Shown here: positions 45,260-54,477 of the stretch, piece after piece
Numbering within the stretch: position 1 is the stretch's first letter
Layout of the letters: every line of letters begins with the position of its first letter
Origin: CAXBDP01 sp963974465
GTDB taxonomy: Bacteria > Bacteroidota > Bacteroidia > Cytophagales > Cyclobacteriaceae
Assembly (NCBI GenBank): GCA_049340005.1
Contig: JBMPIY010000004.1
Reading direction: 5' to 3' (one strand)
DNA: 64,000 nucleotides
Notes under the pieces: model-generated
Databases searched by the model: none
Seen by the model: only the letters and a program-made list of their open reading frames with translations
Told to the model about the DNA's origin: nothing
Made by a program: the position numbers and the translations under genes

Positions 45260-47713
45260 TTATCTATTTGGCAAAGTTGCTTGATTGGGTTTGGTAGGCG
45301 CATTTTTCACATGTTCTTCCAACCATGAATCCATTTCGTATAATGTGTGAAGAATAGATTCCTTCGCTGCATAGCCATGACTTTCGTGAGGTAGCATTAC
45401 CAACCTCGTAGTAGCTCCATGGCCTTTCAAGGCATTATAAAAACGCTCACTTTGGATTGGGAATGTTCCTGAATTGTTGTCAGCTTCACCATGAATCAAT
45501 AACAATGGCTGATCTACTTTATTCGCATTCATAAATGGCGACATCGTGTTATACACATCTGGAGCTTCCCAATAAGTACGCTCCTCAGCTTGGAAACCAA
45601 ATGGCGTCAATGTTCTATTATAAGCGCCACTTCTGGCAATACCAGCTGCGAACAAATCCGTATGGGCTAGCAAATTGGCTGTCATAAATGCGCCATACGA
45701 GTGACCACCAACACCAATTCTATTTCTGTCCCCAACTCCCATTTCTACCACTTTATTAATGGCAGCTTCGGCATTTGCAACTAATTGCTGAACAAACACA
45801 TCATTCGGCTCTGTATCTCCTTCACCTACAATCGGCATTTCGGTGCGATCCATAATGGCATATCCACGTAGCACCCAGTAAAGTGGCGATCCCCAGCTAA
45901 GGCGTGTAAACGTATATTGACTACCTCTCACTTGACTAGCTACATCCGCAGACTTGTATTCTCTAGGATAAGCCCACATAAGCACAGGAAGTGGTCCGTC
46001 TTTCTCCTTATCGTAACCTTCTGGAGTGTATAATACTGCTGACAAATCCACACCATCAGCTCTTTTATATTTCACTAGCTCCTTCTGAATTCCTAATAGT
46101 TCCGGAGTTGGATGAGGGAATGCAGTAATTGGCTTTATGGTATTTGCCTTCAAGTCTCTCAGTTGATAATTAGGCACATCATTCTCAGATTCTCTGATAG
46201 TAATGATATGCATTTTGTCTAGATCAACCACTTTAGTAAGGCGCTCATAATAGGGTGCTTCGCATCTCCACAATATTTCTTGCTGCTTAGTATTTACATC
46301 AAAGCTGCTGAAGAAAGGCATATCTCCTTCAGGTGAACCTCCTGTAGATGTCATAAAAAGTTTATTACCCTCCCGCATCAATACTCTGTGACCGGCATCA
46401 TTTCTTACGGTAAGTGGTGAACCTGGATCGTTGTAAATATCATCGTAAGAACGTCTGATCATTTCTCGCATAGGCTTATTCGGATCAGATGGATCAAAAA
46501 TACTTGTCAATTCTGTTCTTGTTGCTCTCCATCTTTCATTCAAAAGAGCGAAATTATCATCACCCCATGAAATGCCCCCATATCGTAGGGAGGTTTTTGC
46601 AATTGCTTTTTTCTCACCATTAAATGGTGCTTCTAATGCAAATACAATATCTCTTACTTCAACTTCATTTCTAGGGTCGCCACCATCTTGTGCTTCCACC
46701 CAATAAAGCATTGCGTCGGCATCGGCACGCCAGCTGAAGCTTCTAGGCTTATCAACTGTGGCATCAAATCCAGTTGGACGATTTTCATCCAAAGGAAGAG
46801 AAGCAATTTTCTTGATATGCTTGCCACTTATATCGTGGATATCCACATCATAAGGAAAACTGTATGCTGGCACTAGATAAGAAAATGGTCTTTGGATAGT
46901 TTCCACCTTAATGTAATTGCCATCAGGTGATATGGAATAACTCTTGTAAAGGCCTTCCATATTTAGACTTGTGGCATTTCCATCTACGCTTATTTTCATC
47001 AAGCTTGAAGTAGCAAAATAGGCGAATAAAGTTTCGTCATAGCTATTTTGAAGCAAATCTTGGTAAGTGCGACTAGGAGCAGCATCACCAGAAGTCGCTT
47101 GAATAATTGGCCCTGATGGCACCTTTGGTGCTTGAGGATATGGGCCTCTATTAATAGGCACAGTCATCACAATCATGTTTTTACTATCTGGCAACCAAGT
47201 GATCGTAGAACCCATCACATCTACCAATTTGAATTGCCCTACTCTAGATGCGCTGCGAGTAGCGACATCTGCCATCCAAAGTTGGATTTCTGAATCTGTA
47301 GTATGTGTAAATGCAATTTTAGATTCATCAGGCGACCAACTTACATTACTTATTTTCGGATTTGATGGCAGGCCAGTAATTGGGTATTCTGCACCTGATG
47401 CCGTATTCTTCAAAATAAGCCCATTCATTCCTGATGAACGACTTGGCCCTGATGTAGCAGGATTAATTCTCATCCCTGCAATTCTCAATTCATCCTGAGC
47501 AAGATCTTCGATGGATCCATAACCTGGGCGCTCCATCAAAAGCATCCAATCTGCATTTTCAGTAAAGCTTACTGATGGAGTTGAGGGTGCTTCTACTAGC
47601 TTTGCTATTTCGGCGGGAGGCTTTTGATAGCCAAGTTTTTCCTGCGAAAAAGCCGGCATCACCATCATCACGCTAAGCAAAAGAAGACTAATTCTTTTTA
47701 TTTTCGTAATCAT
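45260..47713 (-). CDS. Exported S9-family peptidase (prolyl oligopeptidase-like)
   Basis: After a signal peptide (SLLLLSVMMVMPAFSQ), a beta-propeller (about residues 50-530) precedes an alpha/beta-hydrolase domain. The catalytic triad is visible: Ser672 in GVGGHSYGAF, Asp in HGEADNNSG and His in LPHESHGY. The 817-residue length and the sequence around the active site resemble the S9 subgroup with glutamyl- or prolyl-type endopeptidases. It should cleave peptides in the periplasm or outside. The octamer occurs twice in it (46369 and 47613). Confidence 0.88.
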   Translation of the reverse strand: MITKIKRISLLLLSVMMVMPAFSQEKLGYQKPPAEIAKLVEAPSTPSVSFTENADWMLLMERPGYGSIEDLAQDELRIAGMRINPATSGPSRSSGMNGLILKNTASGAEYPITGLPSNPKISNVSWSPDESKIAFTHTTDSEIQLWMADVATRSASRVGQFKLVDVMGSTITWLPDSKNMIVMTVPINRGPYPQAPKVPSGPIIQATSGDAAPSRTYQDLLQNSYDETLFAYFATSSLMKISVDGNATSLNMEGLYKSYSISPDGNYIKVETIQRPFSYLVPAYSFPYDVDIHDISGKHIKKIASLPLDENRPTGFDATVDKPRSFSWRADADAMLYWVEAQDGGDPRNEVEVRDIVFALEAPFNGEKKAIAKTSLRYGGISWGDDNFALLNERWRATRTELTSIFDPSDPNKPMREMIRRSYDDIYNDPGSPLTVRNDAGHRVLMREGNKLFMTSTGGSPEGDMPFFSSFDVNTKQQEILWRCEAPYYERLTKVVDLDKMHIITIRESENDVPNYQLRDLKANTIKPITAFPHPTPELLGIQKELVKYKRADGVDLSAVLYTPEGYDKEKDGPLPVLMWAYPREYKSADVASQVRGSQYTFTRLSWGSPLYWVLRGYAIMDRTEMPIVGEGDTEPNDVFVQQLVANAEAAINKVVEMGVGDRNRIGVGGHSYGAFMTANLLAHTDLFAAGIARSGAYNRTLTPFGFQAEERTYWEAPDVYNTMSPFMNANKVDQPLLLIHGEADNNSGTFPIQSERFYNALKGHGATTRLVMLPHESHGYAAKESILHTLYEMDSWLEEHVKNAPTKPNQATLPNR

Positions 47714-47803
47714 AATCTATGAAGGTTTGAGTTTATTTGTAAATCGGCATCTAACCTTTAAATTTAGAAAAGCTTTTCCATTTTTTAATTAATAATCTCC
47801 TAA

Positions 47804-48520
47804 ATGAAATCATCACTCCGACTTTTTGCTCTAACAGGTTTATTTATAGTTTTTTCGGTTTCTTCATGTTCCGTCATCGATCTAAGTAGCTTAGGTGCTG
47901 GACCTCTTACAGAAGGTGAAGCACGCTTGGGTATAAATGAAGCATTACTAAAAGGGATAAATAATGGTGTAACCAAGGCCTCAGTTATTGATGGTTTCTT
48001 GGGAAATCCTCTTATCAAAATTCCCATTCCACCAGAAGCACAAGGTATAGCCGATGCACTAAACAGAATTGGTTTAGATGGCGAAATTCAAAAAGCGATT
48101 ACAGCAATGAACCGTGCTGCAGAAGATGCTTCCAAAGAAGCCGGGCCTATTTTTAGAGACGCTTTAAGACAACTCACCATTACAGAAGCTATTGCTATTG
48201 TAAAAGGTAGCAACGATGAAGCCACTCGCTTTTTGCAAAGAAATACGCAGGACAAACTAACGGCTGCTTTTAGCCCTATAATCAGAACTCACTTAGAAAA
48301 TACAAATGCCACTCGTCTATGGGCAGATATATTTACTCGATACAATCGTATTCCACTTGTGAGACCCGTGAATGTAGATTTGGACGCTTATGTAACTCAT
48401 AAAGCTTTGGAAGGTTTATTTACTCTAGTAGCCCAAGAAGAATTAGCTATAAGAACCAACCCAGCAGAGCGTACTACAGCGATCTTGAAAAGAGTATTTG
48501 GCAACGCCACAAACCCGTAA
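47804..48520 (+). CDS. DUF4197 lipoprotein
   Basis: A lipoprotein signal (IVFSVSSCSVIDL) is followed by mostly helical sequence. Recognisable DUF4197 features are LTEGEARLGINEALLKGINNGV, GEIQKAITAMNRAAEDASKEA and a C-terminal VDLDAYVTHKALEGLFTLVAQEELAIR. The family is widespread and of unknown function. It diverges from the S9 peptidase gene (about 90 bases apart) and precedes the photolyase gene. Confidence 0.85.
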   Translation: MKSSLRLFALTGLFIVFSVSSCSVIDLSSLGAGPLTEGEARLGINEALLKGINNGVTKASVIDGFLGNPLIKIPIPPEAQGIADALNRIGLDGEIQKAITAMNRAAEDASKEAGPIFRDALRQLTITEAIAIVKGSNDEATRFLQRNTQDKLTAAFSPIIRTHLENTNATRLWADIFTRYNRIPLVRPVNVDLDAYVTHKALEGLFTLVAQEELAIRTNPAERTTAILKRVFGNATNP

Positions 48521-48568
48521 TTTCTAAGAAATTAAAAAACCAATTTCTGCACAGGCTGTTATTCCTAC

Positions 48569-49966
48569 ATGAAAAAAGGGACAGCAATTGTGTGGTTGAG
48601 AAACGACCTGAGACTTCATGATAATGAGGTGCTCAGTTCGGCAATTCAAAAGACTGAATATCAAATTCCAGTATATATCATAGATCCAAGAAGCTTTGCT
48701 CAAGGCGATTTGGGATTTTCTAAAATTGGAGCATACCGATTCAAATTCTTATTGGAGGCTTTAGCAGATTTGCGAGGCTCCATGAGAAAAATCGGAGCAG
48801 ACTTGCTTGTAAAAGTTGGGAAACCAGAAGATATACTTCCTGACTTGGCCCAAAACCTCAAAGCCAATGTAGTTTACACCAGTCAAGAAGTTACACAAGA
48901 AGAACTATCAGTAGAAAAAAAACTGGAGAACAAGCTCTTTGCACAAAAAATAAGTATCGAATATTTCTGGCAAAGCACATTATTTCATGTGGACGATATT
49001 TCCTATCCCGCACAACATATTCCAGATATTTTTACTGAGTTCAGAAAGGGGACAGAAAAGACCACGAAAGTACGAAAGCTACTTCCAATACCGACTGAAA
49101 TACAATATCCAAAAGGATTGGAAGCTGGTGAAATTCCGAGCTTGGCATCTTTAGGTTTTGCATTGCCACCAATACAAGTAAACTCTGCCTTTCCATTTGC
49201 GGGAGGAGAAAAAACTGCACTCGAAAGAGTGAAATATTATCTGTGGGAAAGTAATCTGATTACAGAATACAAAGAAACTAGAAATGGACTTATAGGTACG
49301 GATTACTCTAGCAAATTATCTCCTTGGCTTTCACTGGGCTGTATAAGTCCAAGGTATATATATTTTGAGATCATTAGATATGAAAAAGAGCGAAAGAAAA
49401 ATCAATCCACTTATTGGTTAATATTTGAGCTTATTTGGAGAGATTACTTTCGATTTATCGCTAGGAAATTTGGGAATAAATTATTTGCCGAAGGCGGACT
49501 AAAAGACAATAAATCCATAAGGTGGAGAAATGATATAGCCAAGTTTATAAAATGGCGGGAGGGTGAAACTGGGGTACCTTTTATCGACGCCAATATGCGT
49601 GAATTGAAGCTCACTGGATTTATGAGCAACCGAGGTCGCCAAAATGTTGCAAGCTTTCTGACCAAAGATTTACAGATTGACTGGCGATGGGGAGCGGCTT
49701 GGTTCGAGCACTGCCTTATCGATTATGATCCATGTAGCAATTGGGGCAATTGGGCATACGTAGCAGGTGTTGGAAACGATCCAAGAGAAAATCGCTATTT
49801 CAATATTTTAACCCAAGCCAAAAGATACGACTCAAAAGGAGAATACGTGAGAACATGGATTCCTGAAATCGCACAGATAGAAGGCTTTAAGATTAACAGA
49901 CCCGATCAGCAGCAAGCCAACATAAAATACTACTCGCCATTAGTCAATATGGAAAAGTGGGTTTAA
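48569..49966 (+). CDS. DASH-type cryptochrome/photolyase
   Basis: Members of this family bind FAD and a pterin antenna, and repair UV-made cyclobutane dimers mainly in single-stranded DNA. The N-terminal antenna domain opens with AIVWLRNDLRLHDNEVL. The FAD domain has YSSKLSPWLSLGCISPRYIY, FELIWRDYFRFIA, GVPFIDANMRELKLTGFMSNRGRQNVASFL, DWRWGAAWFEHCLIDYDPCSNWGNW and DPRENRYFNI. The RGRQNVASFL and 465-residue length fit cry-DASH rather than class I CPD photolyase. The octamer occurs twice (49199 and 49555). Confidence 0.92.
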   Translation: MKKGTAIVWLRNDLRLHDNEVLSSAIQKTEYQIPVYIIDPRSFAQGDLGFSKIGAYRFKFLLEALADLRGSMRKIGADLLVKVGKPEDILPDLAQNLKANVVYTSQEVTQEELSVEKKLENKLFAQKISIEYFWQSTLFHVDDISYPAQHIPDIFTEFRKGTEKTTKVRKLLPIPTEIQYPKGLEAGEIPSLASLGFALPPIQVNSAFPFAGGEKTALERVKYYLWESNLITEYKETRNGLIGTDYSSKLSPWLSLGCISPRYIYFEIIRYEKERKKNQSTYWLIFELIWRDYFRFIARKFGNKLFAEGGLKDNKSIRWRNDIAKFIKWREGETGVPFIDANMRELKLTGFMSNRGRQNVASFLTKDLQIDWRWGAAWFEHCLIDYDPCSNWGNWAYVAGVGNDPRENRYFNILTQAKRYDSKGEYVRTWIPEIAQIEGFKINRPDQQQANIKYYSPLVNMEKWV

Positions 49967-50064
49967 ATTATCTTAAAGAGCGAATAGGAATAAAATTCTC
50001 TTTAAAACACTTCCGCTTCTTGTGAGAAATGGTTATATTGTATGGATCAAAAAATAATAGCGTT

Positions 50065-50208
50065 ATGACGATAGAAGTAAAAAAACCTATATCGCTTGAT
50101 AAGCTCAATCAAGCCTTTGAAGACTTAAACAAAGCAAGCCACAGCAAGAAAATGGCAGGCTTTAATGCCAAAAAGTATAAGGGAAAAATTAGTGGTCTTT
50201 TAAAATAA
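50065..50208 (+). CDS. Small antitoxin-like protein of a VapBC-type pair
   Basis: An ATG at 50065 opens a basic 47-residue protein (MTIEVKKPISLDKLNQAFED, then KASHSKKMAGFNAKKYKGKI and LLK) ending six bases before the PIN-domain gene. Size, charge, MTIEVK start and the FNAKKYKGKI tail recall the short antitoxins found with PIN toxins in Bacteroidota. The tail would bind the toxin. Confidence 0.6.
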   Translation: MTIEVKKPISLDKLNQAFEDLNKASHSKKMAGFNAKKYKGKISGLLK

Positions 50209-50214
50209 CCCAAC

Positions 50215-50586
50215 ATGAACAATAACAAGATATTAATTGACACCAGAATATTGGCTGCACTATTGGATGGCAATAGTGAAATAAGCTCATTTCTTCAAGG
50301 GAAAGACGTGCATATATCTATAATAACCGAAATGGAATTGCTTGGAAATGCTAGCCTCGATACAAAGAAAATAGTGCTATTAAAGAGAATAATCCGTGAA
50401 TTCACTGTAATTTCTCTTACCGATTCGGTGAAGGAGCGTGCGATTATTTTAGGTCATGAGTTTGGTGTAAATCTGGATGAAGCCATCAAAGCAGCATCTG
50501 CTATCGAAAAGCATATTCCAATGTGCTCATCCAATAAAAACCTATCCAAAATCAGTCAGCTGGATTTACTTTTAATTCATTTATAA
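50215..50586 (+). CDS. PIN-domain (VapC-like) toxin, possibly impaired
   Basis: The 123-residue protein has the PIN order: an N-terminal LIDTRILAALL with the first Asp, SIITEMELLG with the conserved Glu, and VNLDEAIKAASAI with a further acidic pair. VapC toxins are Mg2+-dependent RNases that cut tRNA or rRNA. Two positions differ from the usual form. The Asn after the first Asp-Thr (DTN) is Arg here, and the fourth acidic residue near the C-terminus is not evident (SSNKNLSKI). It lies six bases after a 47-codon antitoxin-like gene. It may be weakened or inactive. Confidence 0.75.
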   Translation: MNNNKILIDTRILAALLDGNSEISSFLQGKDVHISIITEMELLGNASLDTKKIVLLKRIIREFTVISLTDSVKERAIILGHEFGVNLDEAIKAASAIEKHIPMCSSNKNLSKISQLDLLLIHL

Positions 50587-50593
50587 AGACCAA

Positions 50594-51664
50594 TTACTCT
50601 ATAAAAAACTGACCAACCTGAAAAGGCACTTGACCATAGCTAAGGCCGCCGATGTTAGAAAGCACAGCAACGATCACTTCTTCTTCAGGAAAAACGATTA
50701 ACCAACTGGTGCCTCCTATAGAGCCACCGGAATGCCCAAACCATTTGTATTTGCCCGCCAGAGTTCCAACTCTCCAGCCAATACCATAGCCTGTTTCGGT
50801 TCCATCATTTAGCTTTTGGCTAGTTAGCCAGATATCCAATGTTTCTTTTTTCAGATAGCCTGGTTTCATAAAAGCCTCGCCGAATTTGATTAGATCGTCT
50901 GTTGTTGAAAGAAATCCTCCTCCCGCCCATTTTATGCTATTGTCTACATGCGGGGCATGTTGCACTTCTGTAGGTGTGAGTTCATAAAACCTTGTCCGCC
51001 ATGGAATAATCTCATGATTCCAATCTGCATGAGTTTTTTCCAATCCCAAAGGATTGAAAACCTCGGTCTGTACCAAGTTCAAAAATTCCTTTCCCGATGC
51101 AATTTCTGTAACTGCACTTAGTAAATTCCACCCATATGTAGAATAATTGTACTGTGTGCCAGGCTCAAAAAGTAAGGAGTCATCCTTGAAAATAGCTAGT
51201 CCTTCCCATACGGTTTCGTATTTGTCGTCGCTCAAAAATTCTGTCCCCTTGTAATGACGTACTCCCGCTATGTGGCCAGCCAATTGACGGGTGCTAAAGT
51301 CGTAAGCCTTTTTAGGAAATTGAGGTAGATAAGTATAGATAGAGGCATCCAAATCTATTTGACCTCTTTCATATACTTTGGCTAAAGCTGCGGCAGCAAT
51401 TGGCTTGGAAATACTCCCAATTCGAAACCTCGTTTGAAGCGGGTCTACAGGAACCTGTTGTTCCAAATCTGCAAAACCATAGCCTTTGGACCAAACAATT
51501 TCTCCTTTTTGCCAAACAGAAATAGCCAGACCAGGCACGCGCTCTTCTTCAACAAGTGCAGACATTGCTTCGTCTGCAAGTTTTTGATCCATGTAATTTT
51601 CATCGGCACAAGCTGAATAGATGAAAACAAGAGCGCAGATGAAAAGCCAAGCAGAATTTCTCAT
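50594..51664 (-). CDS. Lipoprotein serine hydrolase of the beta-lactamase superfamily
   Basis: The signal ends in the lipobox YSACA (Cys19). The 356-residue protein has all three catalytic elements of class C-like enzymes: SISK (Ser84, Lys87), YNYSTYG, and HSGGSIGGTSW as the third box. It is compact, without the extra C-terminal domains of the other two members in this window. It should act in the periplasm as an esterase or peptidase; there is no reason to infer resistance. It converges with the PIN gene, only seven bases separating the stops. Confidence 0.85.
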   Translation of the reverse strand: MRNSAWLFICALVFIYSACADENYMDQKLADEAMSALVEEERVPGLAISVWQKGEIVWSKGYGFADLEQQVPVDPLQTRFRIGSISKPIAAAALAKVYERGQIDLDASIYTYLPQFPKKAYDFSTRQLAGHIAGVRHYKGTEFLSDDKYETVWEGLAIFKDDSLLFEPGTQYNYSTYGWNLLSAVTEIASGKEFLNLVQTEVFNPLGLEKTHADWNHEIIPWRTRFYELTPTEVQHAPHVDNSIKWAGGGFLSTTDDLIKFGEAFMKPGYLKKETLDIWLTSQKLNDGTETGYGIGWRVGTLAGKYKWFGHSGGSIGGTSWLIVFPEEEVIVAVLSNIGGLSYGQVPFQVGQFFIE

Positions 51665-51845
51665 AGTGAATCAATCAATGTTTTTTGAATCTCAATATAC
51701 AATCAAATTACCTCAATTTTTCCTAATTCAGATGCCTTTAATAAAAATCAATTAATGTATTTAGCAAAAGTCAACTGATTTGTAAAATCAAGTAACGCTT
51801 ATTAATTGTCTGAAAACAGCACGTCATCCTTTCCCAAAAAAAACA

Positions 51846-51853
51846 TATCTTTG
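51846..51853 (+). promoter_or_regulatory. Promoter -7 box of the FBP aldolase gene
   Basis: TATCTTTG matches TAnnTTTG. Transcription would begin about 7 bases later, at or before the first ATG (51864). This argues for the second ATG (51888) as the start codon. Confidence 0.5.
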
Positions 51854-51887
51854 AAGTCCATTTATGAATCATTCATATTCACTCGTC

Positions 51888-52961
51888 ATGACCTTAGATA
51901 AAATTCAAGAATTATTAGGAGACGGCGCAGAAAACCTGCTTAGCCATGAATGTAAAACCATCAATAAGGATCTCCTACATTTGCCGGGACCAGATTTTGT
52001 AAACGAGATTTTTGCAAACTCCAACCGCAACCCACAAGTATTAAGAAGCTTGGCTCAGCTATTCAATACTGGCCGTTTGGCTGGCACTGGTTACGTTTCA
52101 ATATTACCTGTAGATCAAGGGATTGAGCATAGCGGGGGAGCTTCATTTGCTAAGAATCCGATATATTTTGACCCTGAGAATATTATCAAATTGGCAATGG
52201 AAGGAGGCTGCAATGCAGTAGCAACGACTTTTGGCAACTTGGCGATGATGTCTAGAAAATATGCTCATAAGATTCCTTTCATTGTGAAAATCAACCACAA
52301 TGAATTGCTTACATACCCAAATAAATTTGATCAAATTATGTTTGGTTCTGTAGAGGAAGCTTGGAATTTAGGTGCAGTGGCAGTGGGTGCAACAATTTAC
52401 TTTGGGTCAGAGGAATCCTCCCGCCAAATTGTTGAGGTTGCACAAGCTTTCGAAAGAGCGCATGAATTAGGCATGGCTACCATCTTGTGGTGCTATGTTC
52501 GTAATAGTGCCTTCAAAAAAGACGGCGTAGATTATCACGTAGCAGCAGATCTTACCGCTCAAGCAAATCATTTAGGAGTGACTATCCAAGCGGATATTAT
52601 CAAGCAAAAGCTTCCTATGAACAACGGCGGATATAAGGCGCTAAATATGGGGAATTCGAGCTATGGCAAATTAGATGAGAGAATGTACACAGAATTGGCA
52701 ACCGATCATCTGATTGATCTTTGTCGTTATCAGGTAGCGAATTGCTATATGGGCAGAGCAGGTTTGATTAATTCTGGTGGTGAATCTAAAGGTGCTTCTG
52801 ATTTGGCAGATGCAGTGAAAACAGCAGTTGTCAATAAAAGAGCGGGAGGTATGGGTCTGATTTCTGGCAGAAAGGCCTTCCAGCGTCCGATGGATGAAGG
52901 CGCAAAATTGCTAAATGCAATTCAAGATGTGTACCTTAGCAAGGACATTACAATCGCTTGA
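51888..52961 (+). CDS. fbaB: Class I fructose-bisphosphate aldolase (DhnA type)
   Basis: The enzyme splits fructose 1,6-bisphosphate through a Schiff base in glycolysis and gluconeogenesis. Bacterial DhnA-type features are SILPVDQGIEHSGGASFAKN, the IPFIVKINHNELL segment, FGSVEEAWNLGAVAVGATIYFGS, and a C-terminal GGESKGASDLADAVKTAV. The ATG at 51888 is preferred because a -7 box sits only ten bases before the upstream ATG at 51864. Two octamers fall in the gene (52417 antisense, 52842 sense). accD follows after 23 bases and may be cotranscribed. Confidence 0.88.
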   Translation: MTLDKIQELLGDGAENLLSHECKTINKDLLHLPGPDFVNEIFANSNRNPQVLRSLAQLFNTGRLAGTGYVSILPVDQGIEHSGGASFAKNPIYFDPENIIKLAMEGGCNAVATTFGNLAMMSRKYAHKIPFIVKINHNELLTYPNKFDQIMFGSVEEAWNLGAVAVGATIYFGSEESSRQIVEVAQAFERAHELGMATILWCYVRNSAFKKDGVDYHVAADLTAQANHLGVTIQADIIKQKLPMNNGGYKALNMGNSSYGKLDERMYTELATDHLIDLCRYQVANCYMGRAGLINSGGESKGASDLADAVKTAVVNKRAGGMGLISGRKAFQRPMDEGAKLLNAIQDVYLSKDITIA

Positions 52962-52984
52962 TTTTTGAATTTTAAAAAATTCCT

Positions 52985-53845
52985 ATGGCTTGGTTTAGAA
53001 GAAAAGATAAAGGAATACTTACTCCCACCACAGAAAAGAAGGATGCTCCTGATGGCCTGTGGTACAAATCGCCTTCGGGCACTATTATTCATACCCGTGA
53101 GCTCAAAGCCAATAGCTATGTGTGCCCCGACGATGGCTACCATGTGCGCATTGGTTCAAAAGAATACTTCGAAATATTGTTTGATGGAAATAAATTCACC
53201 GAGCTTGATGCATCATTAAGTTCTGGCGATCCATTACAATTTGAAGACAGCAAACCTTATCCAAAAAGGATAAAGGAAACGCAAGAAAAGTCGGGATTGA
53301 AAGACGCTGTCCGCAGTGCCTATGGAAAAATCAACGGCAAGGACATTGTGATTGCATGTATGGATTTTTCATTTATTGGTGGCTCCATGGGATCGGTAGT
53401 TGGTGAAAAGATCGCTAGAGCTATTGATCATGCATTGAAAAACAAAAAGCCCTTCCTAATGATAAGCCGCTCAGGTGGTGCACGAATGATGGAAGCTGGC
53501 TTTTCGCTAATGCAAATGGCCAAAACTTCGGCGAAACTAGCTCTTTTAGATAATGCTGGTATTCCTTATATCTCTTTACTTACTGACCCAACCACAGGTG
53601 GAGTTACAGCGAGTTATGCAATGCTAGGAGATTTCAATATTTCCGAACCAGGTGCATTAATTGGTTTTGCCGGACCTCGTGTAATCCGTGAAACTATTGG
53701 CAAGGATTTACCTAAAGGCTTTCAAAGTTCAGAGTTTGTATTAGATCATGGTTTTCTCGATTTCATCGTCGATAGGAGAAACTTAAAATCGAAACTAAGC
53801 TTGCTAATTGAAATGCTAGAAGAGGATAAAAAGGCTAAGAAATAA
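52985..53845 (+). CDS. accD: Acetyl-CoA carboxylase carboxyltransferase subunit beta, zinc cysteines lost
   Basis: AccD with AccA moves the carboxyl group from carboxybiotin to acetyl-CoA, the first step of fatty-acid synthesis. The 286 residues and core motifs are typical: DFSFIGGSMGSVVGEKIARA, MISRSGGARMMEAGFSLMQM, LTDPTTGGVTASYAMLGD and IGFAGPRVIRETI. The N-terminal zinc finger normally has two CxxC pairs. Here the first is YKSPSGTIIH with no Cys, and the second CPDDGYH keeps a single Cys, so it cannot hold zinc in the usual way. The rest of the gene looks intact and functional. Confidence 0.93.
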   Translation: MAWFRRKDKGILTPTTEKKDAPDGLWYKSPSGTIIHTRELKANSYVCPDDGYHVRIGSKEYFEILFDGNKFTELDASLSSGDPLQFEDSKPYPKRIKETQEKSGLKDAVRSAYGKINGKDIVIACMDFSFIGGSMGSVVGEKIARAIDHALKNKKPFLMISRSGGARMMEAGFSLMQMAKTSAKLALLDNAGIPYISLLTDPTTGGVTASYAMLGDFNISEPGALIGFAGPRVIRETIGKDLPKGFQSSEFVLDHGFLDFIVDRRNLKSKLSLLIEMLEEDKKAKK

Positions 53846-53866
53846 GCTTGAGCAGTAATAGAAATT

Positions 53867-53908
53867 AAAACACAAAACCCGAAGCAATTGCTTCGGGTTT
53901 TGTGTTTT
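53867..53908. terminator. Long bidirectional terminator shared by accD and tmRNA
   Basis: A perfect inverted repeat with about 20-base arms (AAAACACAAAACCCGAAGC and its complement) around a 4-base centre. It lies between accD (plus) and ssrA (minus), and begins two bases beyond the 3' end of tmRNA. Confidence 0.9.
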
Positions 53909-53910
53909 TG

Positions 53911-54276
53911 TGGAGCCGGAGAGATTCGAACTCTCGTCCAGATAAGGCGCTTGTAGCGCTTTCTACATGCTTAGTTTTACTTGGATTTTCGAGCCGAGTC
54001 GGGTGCAAAACAAACCTTAACTCAAACCTTATTTGCGATTAGTCTTACTTTTGTATCACAACCCTACAAAAGCCAGTTCTGCGTGATGATGCCCAGACGA
54101 CCACCCGGCAGAACGAAGGGTGATCAGGACACATGCTAGCTAATACTTAGATTAGGCAGCAAGGGCGTAATTAGATTCGCCGTTTGAAATGTTTGAAGTT
54201 TGTTTGTTCGGGAAATACCTCCAACTCCCGGCATGCTTACACTCAACCACACATACTGTCAAAACCGGTCGGCCCC
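53911..54276 (-). ncRNA. ssrA: Transfer-messenger RNA
   Basis: tmRNA rescues stalled ribosomes and tags the unfinished protein for proteolysis. The 5' end GGGGCCG (complement of 54270-54276) pairs with CGGCTCC near the 3' end to form the acceptor stem, with a G-U pair at the third position. The T-arm reads GAGAGTTCGAATCTCTC. The CCA is not encoded (the genome has ACAAA after the stem). The tag frame ends GESNYALAA followed by TAA (about 54146-54172), a Bacteroidota-type tag. Pairing segments for pseudoknots follow the tag. The molecule is about 366 bases. Confidence 0.95.
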
Positions 54277-54477
54277 GGTCTGAGTGGGAGACAAATTTAT
54301 AAATAATTTAGTTCATAGGAGAAGAAAATACTTTTATTGATGAACTTATAATGACCTTAGTATAATATACCCTCCCGCCTTTTTGCTTTTGGAAAGCTAG
54401 GCGTACTGAAATTAATTAAGCAAATTTTCCTCAAACTATTCGTTTAGCGAAAAAAAAGATTTATCATTAAATGGAAA

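Noticed and set aside
47175..47498. 107-codon plus-strand frame inside the S9 peptidase gene
   Set aside because: It is fully contained in a well-supported gene on the other strand and has no family features.
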